From positions 5,084,001 to 5,148,000 of the forward strand of contig NZ_CP104562.2 in assembly GCF_025398155.2 (NCBI RefSeq): a DNA stretch of 64,000 nt. Direction: 5' to 3'. The notes under the pieces are model-generated. The model searched no databases. It had not been told where the DNA came from and saw only the letters and a program-made list of their open reading frames with translations. This document shows positions 52,167 to 60,784 of this stretch, in pieces; within the stretch, counting starts at the first letter, position 1, and every line of letters begins with the position of its first letter. The DNA is from Roseateles amylovorans (GTDB lineage: Bacteria; Pseudomonadota; Gammaproteobacteria; Burkholderiales; Burkholderiaceae_C). The position numbers and the translations under genes are program-made.

Positions 52167-53360
52167 ATGAAGCTGATCGAACCCATCCTGGCCGATGCAC
52201 CGGCCATCGCCGCCCTGCGCCGCGACCTGCACGCCCATCCGGAGCTGTGCTTCAAGGAAGACCGCACATCGGACCTGATTGCCAAGACGCTGACCGACTG
52301 GGGCATCCCGGTGCATCGCGGCCTGGGCAAGACCGGCGTGGTCGGCATCCTCAAAGGCCGCGAGGGTCCACGCACCCTGGGTCTGCGCGCCGACATCGAC
52401 GCCCTGCCCATCACCGAGCACAACACCTTCCCGCACGCGAGCAAGCACCCGGGCAAGATGCATGCATGCGGCCATGACGGCCACACCGCGATGCTGCTGT
52501 CCGCTGCCAAGCATCTGGCCCGGCACCGCGATTTCGACGGAACGGTCTACCTGGTCTTCCAGCCGGCGGAAGAAGGCGGCGGCGGCGCCCGGGAGATGAT
52601 CAAGGACGGGCTGTTCAAGCAGTTCCCGATGGAGGCGATGTTCGGCGTCCACAACTGGCCGGGCATGGCGGCCGGGCAGTTCGCGCTCAAGACCGGCCCG
52701 GTGTTCGCTTCCAGCAACGAGTTCAAGATCATCATCAAAGGCAAGGGCGCGCACGGCGCCATGCCGCACCTGGGCAGCGATCCGGTGATCGTGGCGGCGC
52801 AGTTGGTGCAGTCCTTCCAGACCATCATCACCCGCAACAAGCGGCCGATCGATGCGGGCGTGATCTCGGTGACGATGATCCATGCCGGCGAGGCCACCAA
52901 TGTGATCCCCGAGCACTGCGAGATGCAGGGCACAGTGCGCACCTTCACCCTGGAAACGCTGGACCTGATCGAGCGCCGGATGCAGGCCATCACCGAGGCG
53001 ACCGCCCAGGCCTTCGAGGTCCTGTGCGAGTTCAGCTTCCACCGCAACTATCCGCCCACCATCAACCATGCGGCGGAGACCGACTTCGCCCGGCGCGTGG
53101 TGACCGAGATGGTGGGCGCGTCCAATGTCCAGGAATTCGAGCCCACCATGGGCGCCGAAGACTTCAGCTACTACCTGCAGGAAGTGCCGGGCTGCTACTT
53201 CCTGATCGGCAACGGCGACGGCAGCCATCGTGAGGGCGGCCACGGCCTGGGCCCCTGCATGCTGCACAACCCCAGCTACGACTTCAACGACGATCTGATC
53301 CCGCTGGGCGGATCGATGTGGGTCCGCCTGGTCGACGCCTGGTTCAAACAGCCTCGCTGA
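52167..53360 (+). CDS. M20-family amidohydrolase (hippurate hydrolase-like)
   Basis: The 397-residue product has RRDLHAHPELCFKE, LGLRADIDALPI, the metal ligands in MHACGHDGHTAMLL and VFQPAEEGGGGA, the lid-domain KGKGAHGAMPHLGSDPV and the late MGAEDFSYYLQEVPG. It hydrolyses N-acyl or amide bonds, with hippurate or N-acetyl amino acids as likely substrates. It is downstream of the substrate-binding protein gene on the same strand but 277 bases away, with a TACACT -10-like element at 52033, so it likely has its own promoter. Confidence 0.92.
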   Translation: MKLIEPILADAPAIAALRRDLHAHPELCFKEDRTSDLIAKTLTDWGIPVHRGLGKTGVVGILKGREGPRTLGLRADIDALPITEHNTFPHASKHPGKMHACGHDGHTAMLLSAAKHLARHRDFDGTVYLVFQPAEEGGGGAREMIKDGLFKQFPMEAMFGVHNWPGMAAGQFALKTGPVFASSNEFKIIIKGKGAHGAMPHLGSDPVIVAAQLVQSFQTIITRNKRPIDAGVISVTMIHAGEATNVIPEHCEMQGTVRTFTLETLDLIERRMQAITEATAQAFEVLCEFSFHRNYPPTINHAAETDFARRVVTEMVGASNVQEFEPTMGAEDFSYYLQEVPGCYFLIGNGDGSHREGGHGLGPCMLHNPSYDFNDDLIPLGGSMWVRLVDAWFKQPR

Positions 53361-53488
53361 TCCATCGGCCCTTGGGATCGCCGGGCTGAACGGGGCCGGT
53401 GACCCATCGGGCCGCACGGCCGTCGACCGATGGCCGGTGGTGATCCGCTTTTCCACTGCGCTGTGGCGCCGCTTCCCGTTCCGCAAGG

Positions 53489-53550
53489 GTTCCGCTGTTC
53501 AGCGATGGCGCTGTTCCGTTGTTCCGCTGTTCCGCCGCTCCGCCATTCCG
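53489..53550. repeat. Short GTTCCGCTGTTC-type repeats
   Basis: Five to six close copies of GTTCCGCT(G/C) and variants fill the spacer before the DUF1415 gene. No hairpin with T-run is formed. Confidence 0.7.
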
Positions 53551-53567
53551 TTTCCAGACCCGACCCG

Positions 53568-54191
53568 ATGACCGCCCCTCCGACCGACACCCCGCCCGCC
53601 GCCATGACCGACGACCAGGAACAGACCGTCCGCCAGGACACCCATCGCTGGGTCCAGCGTGCCGTGATCGGCCTGAACCTTTGCCCGTTTGCCAAGAGCG
53701 TGGAGGTCAACCAGCGGCTGCGGATCGTCGTCAGCGCCGCCCGCACGCCGGAAGACCTGCTCAAGGATCTGGCCCGGGAGCTGCTGGCGCTGCGCCGGGC
53801 GGATCCGGAAGAGACCGAAACCACCTTGCTGGTCCACCCCTGGGTGTTGAACGACTTCCTGGACTACAACGATTTCCTCGGCGCGGCCGATGCCCTGGTC
53901 GACGACCTGGAACTGGACGGCCTGCTGCAGGTGGCCAGCTTCCATCCGGACTATCAGTTCGATGGCACGGAGCCGGACGATGTGGACAACCTCAGCAATC
54001 GCTCGCCGTATCCGACCTTGCACCTGCTGCGCGAGGACAGCATTGAACGCGCGGTCGAGTCGATGCCGGACACCGATGCCATCTACGAGGCCAACATCGA
54101 GACCCTGCGCCGCATCGGCCTGAAGGGCTGGCAAGCCCTGGATCTGGCACCGAAGCTGCCGCTGTCGGTGCGCGTCACCCGCGAGGACTGA
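53568..54191 (+). CDS. DUF1415 family protein
   Basis: The 207-residue product matches DUF1415: WVQRAVIGLNLCPFAKSVEVNQRLRIVVSAA, LLVHPWVLNDFLDYNDFLGAADAL, GLLQVASFHPDYQFDG and NRSPYPTLHLLREDSIERAV. The family is conserved in proteobacteria with no settled function. A start 12 codons further on (MTDDQEQTVR) is equally possible. Confidence 0.9.
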   Translation: MTAPPTDTPPAAMTDDQEQTVRQDTHRWVQRAVIGLNLCPFAKSVEVNQRLRIVVSAARTPEDLLKDLARELLALRRADPEETETTLLVHPWVLNDFLDYNDFLGAADALVDDLELDGLLQVASFHPDYQFDGTEPDDVDNLSNRSPYPTLHLLREDSIERAVESMPDTDAIYEANIETLRRIGLKGWQALDLAPKLPLSVRVTRED

Positions 54192-54383
54192 TCCCGAGCC
54201 CCCGGACGTCTCGGACCGCGCGCCCGTGACCGCTCAGCCGGAAGCGGCGGATCCGCAGGCCGCAACGGACTTGCGCGCAGCGGCAAGTGATGTCCTGATT
54301 TGACCGCGACTGGTCCGGCGCCGGCGCGACGAGACGTCTGCCGCTGCGCATCATGGGCACCATCAACCCTGATGGAACGCACC

Positions 54384-55049
54384 ATGACCACCACGACCTC
54401 GCCCAACGCTTCGGCTTCCTCGTCTTCTTCGACGTCCTCCTCGCCCGCGCCCACCACCGCGCCGACCACGCCCCCCACCCGCCGCACCGGCCCGGACACG
54501 GCCGTCCTGCTGATCGATGTGCAGGAGTCGTTCCGCCATCGTCCGTACTGGGATCCCGCCGCGCTGCCTGAGTTCCTGGCGCGCACCCGGGCCCTGCTGG
54601 ACGGCGCGGCCGCGCGCGGCCTGCCGGTCGTCCGCATCCTGCACAGCGACGGGCCGGACACCCCGGACAACCCGTTTGCGCTGGTCAGCGGCCATGTCCG
54701 CCCGCTGGAGGAGCTGGCGCAGGTGCCGGTGGCCGCCGAGTTCCTGAAGCGGCGCCACAGTGCGCTGGTCGGGACCGGGCTGTCGGTCTGGCTGACCGAA
54801 AACGGCATCCGCCGGCTGATCGTGACGGGCATCCGGACCGAGCAATGCTGCGAGACCACGACCCGGCATGCCAGCGATGCGGGCTGGGAGGTCGACTATG
54901 TCACCGAGGCCACCCTCACCTTCCCGATGCGACATGCCAGCGGCGTGACCCTGAGCGTGGCGGACATCAAGCTGCGCACTGAACTGGTTCTGCAGGACCG
55001 GTTTGCGCAGATCTGCAGCGTCGAGCAGGCGCTGGATCGGGCGCAGTGA
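54384..55049 (+). CDS. cysteine hydrolase (isochorismatase superfamily)
   Basis: The 221-residue product has the triad of the family: Asp in TAVLLIDVQESFRHRPYW, Lys in EFLKRRHSALVGTGL and Cys in VTGIRTEQCCETTTRHASDAGW. The first 30 residues are a Thr/Ser/Pro-rich leader, so an ATG four codons earlier or a later start are possible. It ends 4 bases into a possible GTG start of the next gene, a GlxA-type regulator. Substrate unknown; amidohydrolase activity on small amides is typical. Confidence 0.9.
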   Translation: MTTTTSPNASASSSSSTSSSPAPTTAPTTPPTRRTGPDTAVLLIDVQESFRHRPYWDPAALPEFLARTRALLDGAAARGLPVVRILHSDGPDTPDNPFALVSGHVRPLEELAQVPVAAEFLKRRHSALVGTGLSVWLTENGIRRLIVTGIRTEQCCETTTRHASDAGWEVDYVTEATLTFPMRHASGVTLSVADIKLRTELVLQDRFAQICSVEQALDRAQ

Positions 55050-55117
55050 GCCGCCTGAGCGCGGGTGCCCCCAGGCCGCGCGGCACCGCAGGCGTGCGGG
55101 CGCGGCATACTGTCGTG

Positions 55118-56092
55118 ATGTCTCGAATCGACGTCTGGATGCTGGTGGAGCCGCACACCCTGCTGCTGGACCTGGCCGGTGCGGCGGAAGCGCTGCGCCT
55201 GGCCAACCAGGCCCTGCGCCGGCGCGGCGAGCCGGAGGCTTTCCGGCTGCGCTACTGCGGCGCCGAGGCGGAGGTGGTGAGTTCGGTCGGGTTGCCACTC
55301 GGCGGCCTGGAGTCATTGCCGCGGCTGGGCGAGCGAGACTGGCTGATCCTGAGCGGCAGACGTCATCCGCATCCGGATGATCCACCGCCAGGCGTCGCCG
55401 AGCAGGCCCAGGCGCTGGACATGGAACGCTGGCTGCATCAAGAAGGCAGCGCGCTGCTGGCCGGCGGCGAAGGTCGGCTGGTGAGCATCTGCGCCGGGGC
55501 CCTGCTGGCCGCTCGTGCCGGCCTGCTGGCCGGACGCCGCTGCACCACCCATCATGAATCGCTCGATGCCTTGCGTGCGCTCGCGCCGAATGCCGACGTC
55601 CAGGCCAACCGGGTGTTCGTGCTGGATGGTCCGCTGGCCAGCAGCGCCGGCATCACGGCGGGCATTGATCTGGTGCTGGCATTGATCGCCGTCCATTGCG
55701 GAGAAGCCATCGCCGCCACCGTGGCGCAGGTGATGGTGGTGTATCTGCGCCGGGGTCCGCAGGATCCGGAACTCTCGCCGCTGCTGGCAAACCGGCACCA
55801 TCTCCATCCGGCACTGCACCGGGTGCAGGACGCCATCTGTGCCGAGCCGCGCCAGGACTGGAGCCTGGCCCGCATGGCCGACGTGGCCCATGTGACCCCG
55901 CGCCACCTCACCCGGTTGTTTGCCCAGCACGGCGGCACCACGCCGCTGGACTATCTGCGCGCCATCCGTTTGGAACTGGCCCGTCGGGAACTGGACCGCG
56001 GGATGCGCCCGGCCCAGGCGGCGTTGGCGGCCGGATTCACTTCTGATCAACAACTGCGTCGAACGCGCCGTCGTTTAGCACAATCTGCATAA
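55118..56092 (+). CDS. GlxA-family (DJ-1/PfpI plus AraC) transcriptional regulator
   Basis: The 324-residue product has an N-terminal DJ-1/PfpI-like domain (about 4-190) with DVWMLVEPHTLLLDLAGAAEAL and SICAGALLAARAGLLAGRRCTTHHE. The C-terminal AraC-type region (about 225-320) has two helix-turn-helix motifs: WSLARMADVAHVTPRHLTRLF and PAQAALAAGFTSDQQLRRTRRR. It probably regulates the preceding hydrolase gene. The chosen ATG has TACTGT ten bases upstream, suggesting a leaderless transcript; a GTG overlapping the previous stop is an alternative. Confidence 0.92.
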   Translation: MSRIDVWMLVEPHTLLLDLAGAAEALRLANQALRRRGEPEAFRLRYCGAEAEVVSSVGLPLGGLESLPRLGERDWLILSGRRHPHPDDPPPGVAEQAQALDMERWLHQEGSALLAGGEGRLVSICAGALLAARAGLLAGRRCTTHHESLDALRALAPNADVQANRVFVLDGPLASSAGITAGIDLVLALIAVHCGEAIAATVAQVMVVYLRRGPQDPELSPLLANRHHLHPALHRVQDAICAEPRQDWSLARMADVAHVTPRHLTRLFAQHGGTTPLDYLRAIRLELARRELDRGMRPAQAALAAGFTSDQQLRRTRRRLAQSA

Positions 56093-56160
56093 ATCCAAGT
56101 CAAGCGGGATTCGCGCAGTTCTGTTAACTTGCGCGCCCACAACGAACGAAGGAGCGGGTT

Positions 56161-57687
56161 TTGAGCGATTGGTTGCAGCGACTGGCAGAACTGGATCCGG
56201 CACGTCTGGCGGGCATGCGCCGCGGTGTCGAGAAGGAGAGCCTGCGCGCCCAGCCCACCGGCGCCACCCTGGCGCTGACGCCCCATCCCACCGCCCTCGG
56301 CTCGGCCCTGACACATGAAACGGTGACGACCGACTTCAGCGAATCGCAGCTGGAGCTCATCACCGGCGTGCACCGCTCTGCCGACGACTGTCTGACCCAA
56401 CTCACCGAAATCCATCAGGCGGTTCATCGCTGCCTGGGTGATGAACTGATGTGGGCCTCCAGCATGCCTTGCAAGCTGCCGGCCGACGAAACCATCCCGC
56501 TGGGTCGCTACGGCTCGTCCAACATCGGCCGGGCCAAGAGCGTCTACCGGATGGGGCTGGGACACCGGTACGGTCGTCGCATGCAAACCATCTCCGGCAT
56601 CCACTACAACTGGTCGCTGCCGGGCCTGGACAATGCCGATCACTTTGCGCTGATCCGGAATTTCCGCCGCCACTCCTTCCTGCTGCTGACGCTGTTCGGC
56701 GCCTCACCGGCGCTGTGCGGCAGCTTTGTGGCCGGCCGCGACCACGGCCTGCAGCCCTTGGGTGAGGTTGAAGGCACGCTGCACATGCCCTACGGCACCT
56801 CGCTGCGCATGGGACGGCTGGGCTACCAGAGCGATGCGCAGTCGTCGCTTTCGGTCAGCTACAACAGCCTGGACGGCTATGCCGCCTCGCTGCAGGAAGC
56901 GCTGACCCGCCCCTATGCCGCCTACGAGAAGATCGGCATCGTCAATCCGGGCGGTGAATACAACCAGCTCTCCACCACGCTGCTGCAGATCGAGAACGAG
57001 TTCTACGGCACGATCCGCCCCAAGCGCACCATCCGACCGGGCGAACGGCCGCTGCATGCTCTGCGCGAGCGTGGGGTGGAATATGTGGAGGTCCGCTGCA
57101 TGGACCTGGACCCCTTCGAGCCGGTCGGCATTGCCGCCAGCACGATGCGCTTCATCGACATCTTCCTGCTGCACTGCTGGCTGACCGACAGCCCGGACGA
57201 CACTCCGGCCGAGCTGGCCGCGCTGGCGCGCAACCAGCAGCAGACGGCCTCCGCCGGCCGGCAACCCGGCCTGATGCTGGAGCGCGGTGAGACGCGGGTG
57301 TCGCTGCGGGACTGGGGCCAGGCGCTGCTCAATGAATTCACGCCGATCGCCGAGAAGCTGGATGCCACCCTCGGTGGACATCTGTACCTGGACGCGCTGA
57401 ATCTGGCGCGTCAGCGCTGGGTCACGCCGGATGACCTGCCCTCGGCCCGGGTGCTGGCCGCGATGCAGGCGGATCACGGGTCGTCGCACCTGTCGTTCAC
57501 CGCAGCGCAATCGGCCTGGGCGCGCGATCAGGTGCTGGCGCAGCCGACGCCGGACGGCTTCATGGACCGCTTCGAGGCGTCTGCACGCGCGTCGCTGGAG
57601 GCGCAGGCCGCCATCGAGGCGGCCGACACGCTGGACTTCGAGACCTTCCGTCAACAGTATCTGAACCCGGCGCAACTGGCTGGCTGA
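56161..57687 (+). CDS. gshA: glutamate--cysteine ligase
   Basis: The 508-residue product matches the E. coli-type GshA: RRGVEKESLRAQPTG, ALTHETVTTDFSESQLELIT, MQTISGIHYNWSLP, MRMGRLGYQSDAQSSLSVSYNSL, KRTIRPGERPLHALRERGVEYVEVRCMDLDPF. It makes gamma-glutamylcysteine, the first step of glutathione synthesis. The start is TTG with AAGGAG 7 bases upstream. The stop falls inside a short tandem repeat. Confidence 0.97.
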   Translation: MSDWLQRLAELDPARLAGMRRGVEKESLRAQPTGATLALTPHPTALGSALTHETVTTDFSESQLELITGVHRSADDCLTQLTEIHQAVHRCLGDELMWASSMPCKLPADETIPLGRYGSSNIGRAKSVYRMGLGHRYGRRMQTISGIHYNWSLPGLDNADHFALIRNFRRHSFLLLTLFGASPALCGSFVAGRDHGLQPLGEVEGTLHMPYGTSLRMGRLGYQSDAQSSLSVSYNSLDGYAASLQEALTRPYAAYEKIGIVNPGGEYNQLSTTLLQIENEFYGTIRPKRTIRPGERPLHALRERGVEYVEVRCMDLDPFEPVGIAASTMRFIDIFLLHCWLTDSPDDTPAELAALARNQQQTASAGRQPGLMLERGETRVSLRDWGQALLNEFTPIAEKLDATLGGHLYLDALNLARQRWVTPDDLPSARVLAAMQADHGSSHLSFTAAQSAWARDQVLAQPTPDGFMDRFEASARASLEAQAAIEAADTLDFETFRQQYLNPAQLAG

Positions 57688-57710
57688 TGGCTGATGGCTG
57701 ATGGCTGATG
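57681..57710. repeat. TGGCTGA tandem repeat at the gshA stop codon
   Basis: Four perfect 7-base copies of TGGCTGA start at 57681; the gshA stop is in the first. Copy-number change downstream would not alter the protein. Confidence 0.85.
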
Positions 57711-57822
57711 CCCGATGCACGACTGACGGCCGATGGCTGATGCCTGACGCGTGACACCGGGTCCTGCAGCGTGGTGCTGGCGGGAAGCGGCGCGGGCCGC
57801 TCCGCCGGACGGCCTCACGGCC

Positions 57823-58323
57823 TCAGCCGGTCTCGCCCGGCAGCACCGAACTGCGCAGCGCCTGGTGACGGGTCTGCAGTTCCTGCCGCAGCTTCTTGCG
57901 CTCGATCGCCGCCTCACGGCGGCGTTTTTCATCCGGCGTGGTGGGCGTGAGCGGGGGCACCGAGGCGGGGCGACCGGCGTCATCCACGGCCACCATGGTG
58001 AAGAAGCAGCTGTTGGCGTGGCGCACCACCTGCTCGCGGATGTTCTCGGTCACCACCTTGATGCCGATCTCCATCGACGAATGCCCGGTGTAGTTGACCG
58101 AGGCCAGGAAGCTCACCAGTTCGCCGACATGGATCGGCTGGCGGAACATCACCTGGTCCACCGACAGCGTCACCACATAGCGGCCGGCATAGCGGCTGGC
58201 ACAGGCATACGCGGCCTGGTCGAGCAGTTTGAGAATCGTGCCGCCGTGCACATTGCCGGAGAAGTTCGCCATGTCGGGCGTCATCAGCACGGTCATCGTG
58301 AGCTGGTGGGAAGGCAAGTCCAT
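57823..58323 (-). CDS. acyl-CoA thioesterase (hotdog fold)
   Basis: The 166-residue product has the hotdog marks MTVLMTPDMANFSGNVHGGTILKLLDQAAYACASRYAG with the catalytic Asn/Asp and VTLSVDQVMFRQPIHVGELVSFLASVNYTGHSSMEIGIKV. It resembles the YciA/CTH group that hydrolyses acyl-CoA. A GGAG precedes the ATG. The C-terminal 30 residues are a charged helix. Confidence 0.93.
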   Translation of the reverse strand: MDLPSHQLTMTVLMTPDMANFSGNVHGGTILKLLDQAAYACASRYAGRYVVTLSVDQVMFRQPIHVGELVSFLASVNYTGHSSMEIGIKVVTENIREQVVRHANSCFFTMVAVDDAGRPASVPPLTPTTPDEKRRREAAIERKKLRQELQTRHQALRSSVLPGETG

Positions 58324-58513
58324 GAGGGCTCCAGAGTCAGGGGCGTGATGGTGCCAGAGTGCGGGCGTGATGGCACGACGTTCGGCGGGCGCGGCCAATG
58401 CCCAGGGCCGGGACTCCGGTATGCCACTGTGCCCCCTTGCCGGCCTGCGCCTCCCCCTTACGGCGCTTGCGGGCATGCATGGGCTCGGTTAGGGTAGGTG
58501 ACAGGAGGATTCG

Positions 58514-60220
58514 ATGGCGCAGCAGCCCAACATCATGGATACCCGCAGCGAGCAGATGTTCCCCACGCTCGGCGTGTCGGACATCGCCCGCGTGGCCCGT
58601 TTCGGACAACTTCGGCGCTATTCCGCCGGCGAGTGGGTGGTGCGTGCCGGCGAGGAAGGCGTGGGCATGATGCTGATCCTCAGCGGCGAGGTCTCGATCT
58701 CGCAACGCGACAGCCTGGGTCACAGCAAGCTGATCACCCGGCACGGACCGGGTCAGTTCATGGGCGAGGTCGGACAGCTCAGCGGACGGCCGTCGCTGGT
58801 GGATGCCCAGGCGGAAAGCGAGGTCGAGGCGGTCGAGGTCTCGCCGCCACAACTCCGGGCGCTGCTGATCGGCGAGGCGGATCTGGGCGAGCGGCTCACC
58901 CGCGCCTTCATCCTGCGCCGGGTCGGATTGATCGAGGCGGGCGCCAGCGGTGCGACGCTGATCGGCCGCGCCAAGTCGGCGCCGGTCATGCGCCTGCGCA
59001 GCTTCCTCGGCCGCAACGGCTTTCCGCATCAGATGCTGGAGCCCGATCAGAATGAAGACGCCCGCGCCATCGCCGACCAATACATGAAGGACGGTGTGGA
59101 GCTGGTGGTGCTGTGCCCCGACGGCGCGGTGCTGATCAACCCCAGCGACGACGAGGTCGCCCGTTGCCTGGGCATGGTGGACATGCGTGAACGCGCCGAT
59201 CTGTATGACGTGGCGATCATCGGCGCCGGTCCGGCCGGACTCTCGGCGGCGGTCTATGCGGCGTCCGAAGGCCTGTCGGTCCTGGTGGTGGACTGCCGCG
59301 CCTATGGCGGCCAGGCCGGCGCCAGTTCGCGGATCGAGAACTACCTCGGATTCCCGACGGGCATCTCCGGTCAGGCGCTGGCCGGCCGGGCCTTCGTCCA
59401 GGCCCAGAAATTCGGCGCGGACCTGCTGATCCCGGCCAAGGTCACCCGCATGGGCTGCGGCCGCGACGGCGAAGATCATGAGCTCCACCTGACGCTGGAG
59501 GACGGACGCACCATCCGCAGCCGCACGGCCGTCATCGCCACCGGCGCCCGCTATCGGCGCCCGGCCATCGAGGACCTGCAGCGCTTCGAGGGCCGCGGCA
59601 TCTGGTACTGGGCCTCGCCGATCGAGGCACGGATCTGCAGCCGGCAGACGGTGGTGCTGGTCGGCGGCGGCAATTCCGCTGGTCAAGCGGCCGTCTATCT
59701 GGCCAACCATGCGGCCAAGGTCATCATGCTGGTGCGCGGACCGGGTCTGGCGGAAACCATGTCCCGCTACCTGATCGACCGGATCCGCGGCACCGCCAAC
59801 ATCGAGCTCCTGCCGCATCAGGAAATCTGCAAGCTGGAGGGCGACCGCGCGCTGGAAGCGGTCACCTGGCGCGATCGACGCAACGGCAAGGAGCGGCGGC
59901 TGGCGCTGCAGCATCTGTTCCTGTTCATCGGTGCAGAGCCGGAAACCGAATGGGTCTCCGATTGCGAACTGCATCTGGACAAGGCCGGCTTCATCGTCAC
60001 CGGCCGGGCCTGCGAGTGCGCACTGGATCACTATGAGCCGGCGCAGCTGGAATCCAGCATCCCCGGCGTGTTCGCCGTCGGCGATGTGCGGTCCGGCTCG
60101 GTCAAGCGCGTGGGCGGCGCCATTGGAGAAGGTGCGCAGGTGGTGGCCAGCATCCATCAGTACCTGGCTCGGCAAGAGACGGCGCGGCTGGAAGCCGCCA
60201 AGCAGGGCACGACCGTCTGA
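58514..60220 (+). CDS. cyclic-nucleotide-domain flavoprotein, thioredoxin reductase-like without redox CxxC
   Basis: The 568-residue product starts with a cNMP-binding domain (about 25-135: FGQLRRYSAGEWVVRAGEEGVGMMLILSGEVSI) and has a short linker domain (about 155-225). It ends with a thioredoxin-reductase-like part: FAD site AIIGAGPAGLSAAVYAASEG near 235, NAD(P) site VVLVGGGNSAGQAAVYLA near 380, and VFAVGDVRSGSVKRVGGAIGEG. Where TrxB has its CATC redox pair this protein reads WASPIEARIC, so disulfide exchange is not expected. The AGGAGG ribosome-binding site is strong. Possible regulator-like or electron-transfer role. Confidence 0.9.
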   Translation: MAQQPNIMDTRSEQMFPTLGVSDIARVARFGQLRRYSAGEWVVRAGEEGVGMMLILSGEVSISQRDSLGHSKLITRHGPGQFMGEVGQLSGRPSLVDAQAESEVEAVEVSPPQLRALLIGEADLGERLTRAFILRRVGLIEAGASGATLIGRAKSAPVMRLRSFLGRNGFPHQMLEPDQNEDARAIADQYMKDGVELVVLCPDGAVLINPSDDEVARCLGMVDMRERADLYDVAIIGAGPAGLSAAVYAASEGLSVLVVDCRAYGGQAGASSRIENYLGFPTGISGQALAGRAFVQAQKFGADLLIPAKVTRMGCGRDGEDHELHLTLEDGRTIRSRTAVIATGARYRRPAIEDLQRFEGRGIWYWASPIEARICSRQTVVLVGGGNSAGQAAVYLANHAAKVIMLVRGPGLAETMSRYLIDRIRGTANIELLPHQEICKLEGDRALEAVTWRDRRNGKERRLALQHLFLFIGAEPETEWVSDCELHLDKAGFIVTGRACECALDHYEPAQLESSIPGVFAVGDVRSGSVKRVGGAIGEGAQVVASIHQYLARQETARLEAAKQGTTV

Positions 60221-60456
60221 GCGTGCGGTCGGGCGCGCTCCGGATTCGTTTGGCATCTGGATCGCAACACCTTCGGGCCAGCGAGCAACGATCGCATCCC
60301 GCGGTCCCCCCGCACGTCGCCGGCGGCTCCGCAGGTCGCCCTGACGATCCCACGTCGCGGGCCGAGCGCCCGCGACGACCGCACTCGCGCGTTGTCAATC
60401 TCGCACAAGCATCCATCAACTTCGGTCGAGCCGCGCATCGGGGCGTTGCGCCTGGC

Positions 60457-60480
60457 TAGAATGCGAATAATTGTCATTAA
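60457..60480 (+). promoter_or_regulatory. Promoter with overlapping Fur-box-like site
   Basis: TAGAAT (60457-60462) fits a -10 element, and the following AATGCGAATAATTGTCATTA stretch (to 60480) resembles proteobacterial Fur boxes with AATAATTGTCATT. Repression by Fur-Fe(II) would block this promoter when iron is plentiful. The downstream PepSY-protein gene is of a type often found with siderophore uptake, which agrees. Confidence 0.6.
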
Positions 60481-60492
60481 GAAGCGCCGCGC

Positions 60493-60675
60493 ATGCTCTC
60501 TCCCGAATCTCGACGCCTGTGGGCGTGGCCGACGGCGATCGGTGTGTTGAGCACCAGCGGATTGCTGTCCGCGCTGGTGTCCGATCACTGGGGCGATGTG
60601 TGGTCCTGGTTTGCGCTGGGACTGCCGGTGCTGGTGATGGCCTGGTTCAGCTGGCGGCGCGAGCGTTCAGCCTGA
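60493..60675 (+). CDS. small two-helix membrane protein of iron locus
   Basis: The 60-residue product has two hydrophobic segments, about 12-28 and 36-54, with a basic end RRERSA. It starts 12 bases after the Fur-box-like site and is followed after 109 bases by the PepSY protein gene. Small membrane proteins in this position accompany TonB-dependent siderophore uptake genes. I do not recognise a specific family. Confidence 0.68.
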   Translation: MLSPESRRLWAWPTAIGVLSTSGLLSALVSDHWGDVWSWFALGLPVLVMAWFSWRRERSA

Positions 60676-60784
60676 ACGCGCCCGCCGTCTTCCTCGCCAT
60701 CGCCTGACCGTCCGGAACCCTCCCGGTTTTTCCAGCCCCTGCCCCCGACCGCCGACGCCCCGTCATCCTCACGAGGACCCGCCC

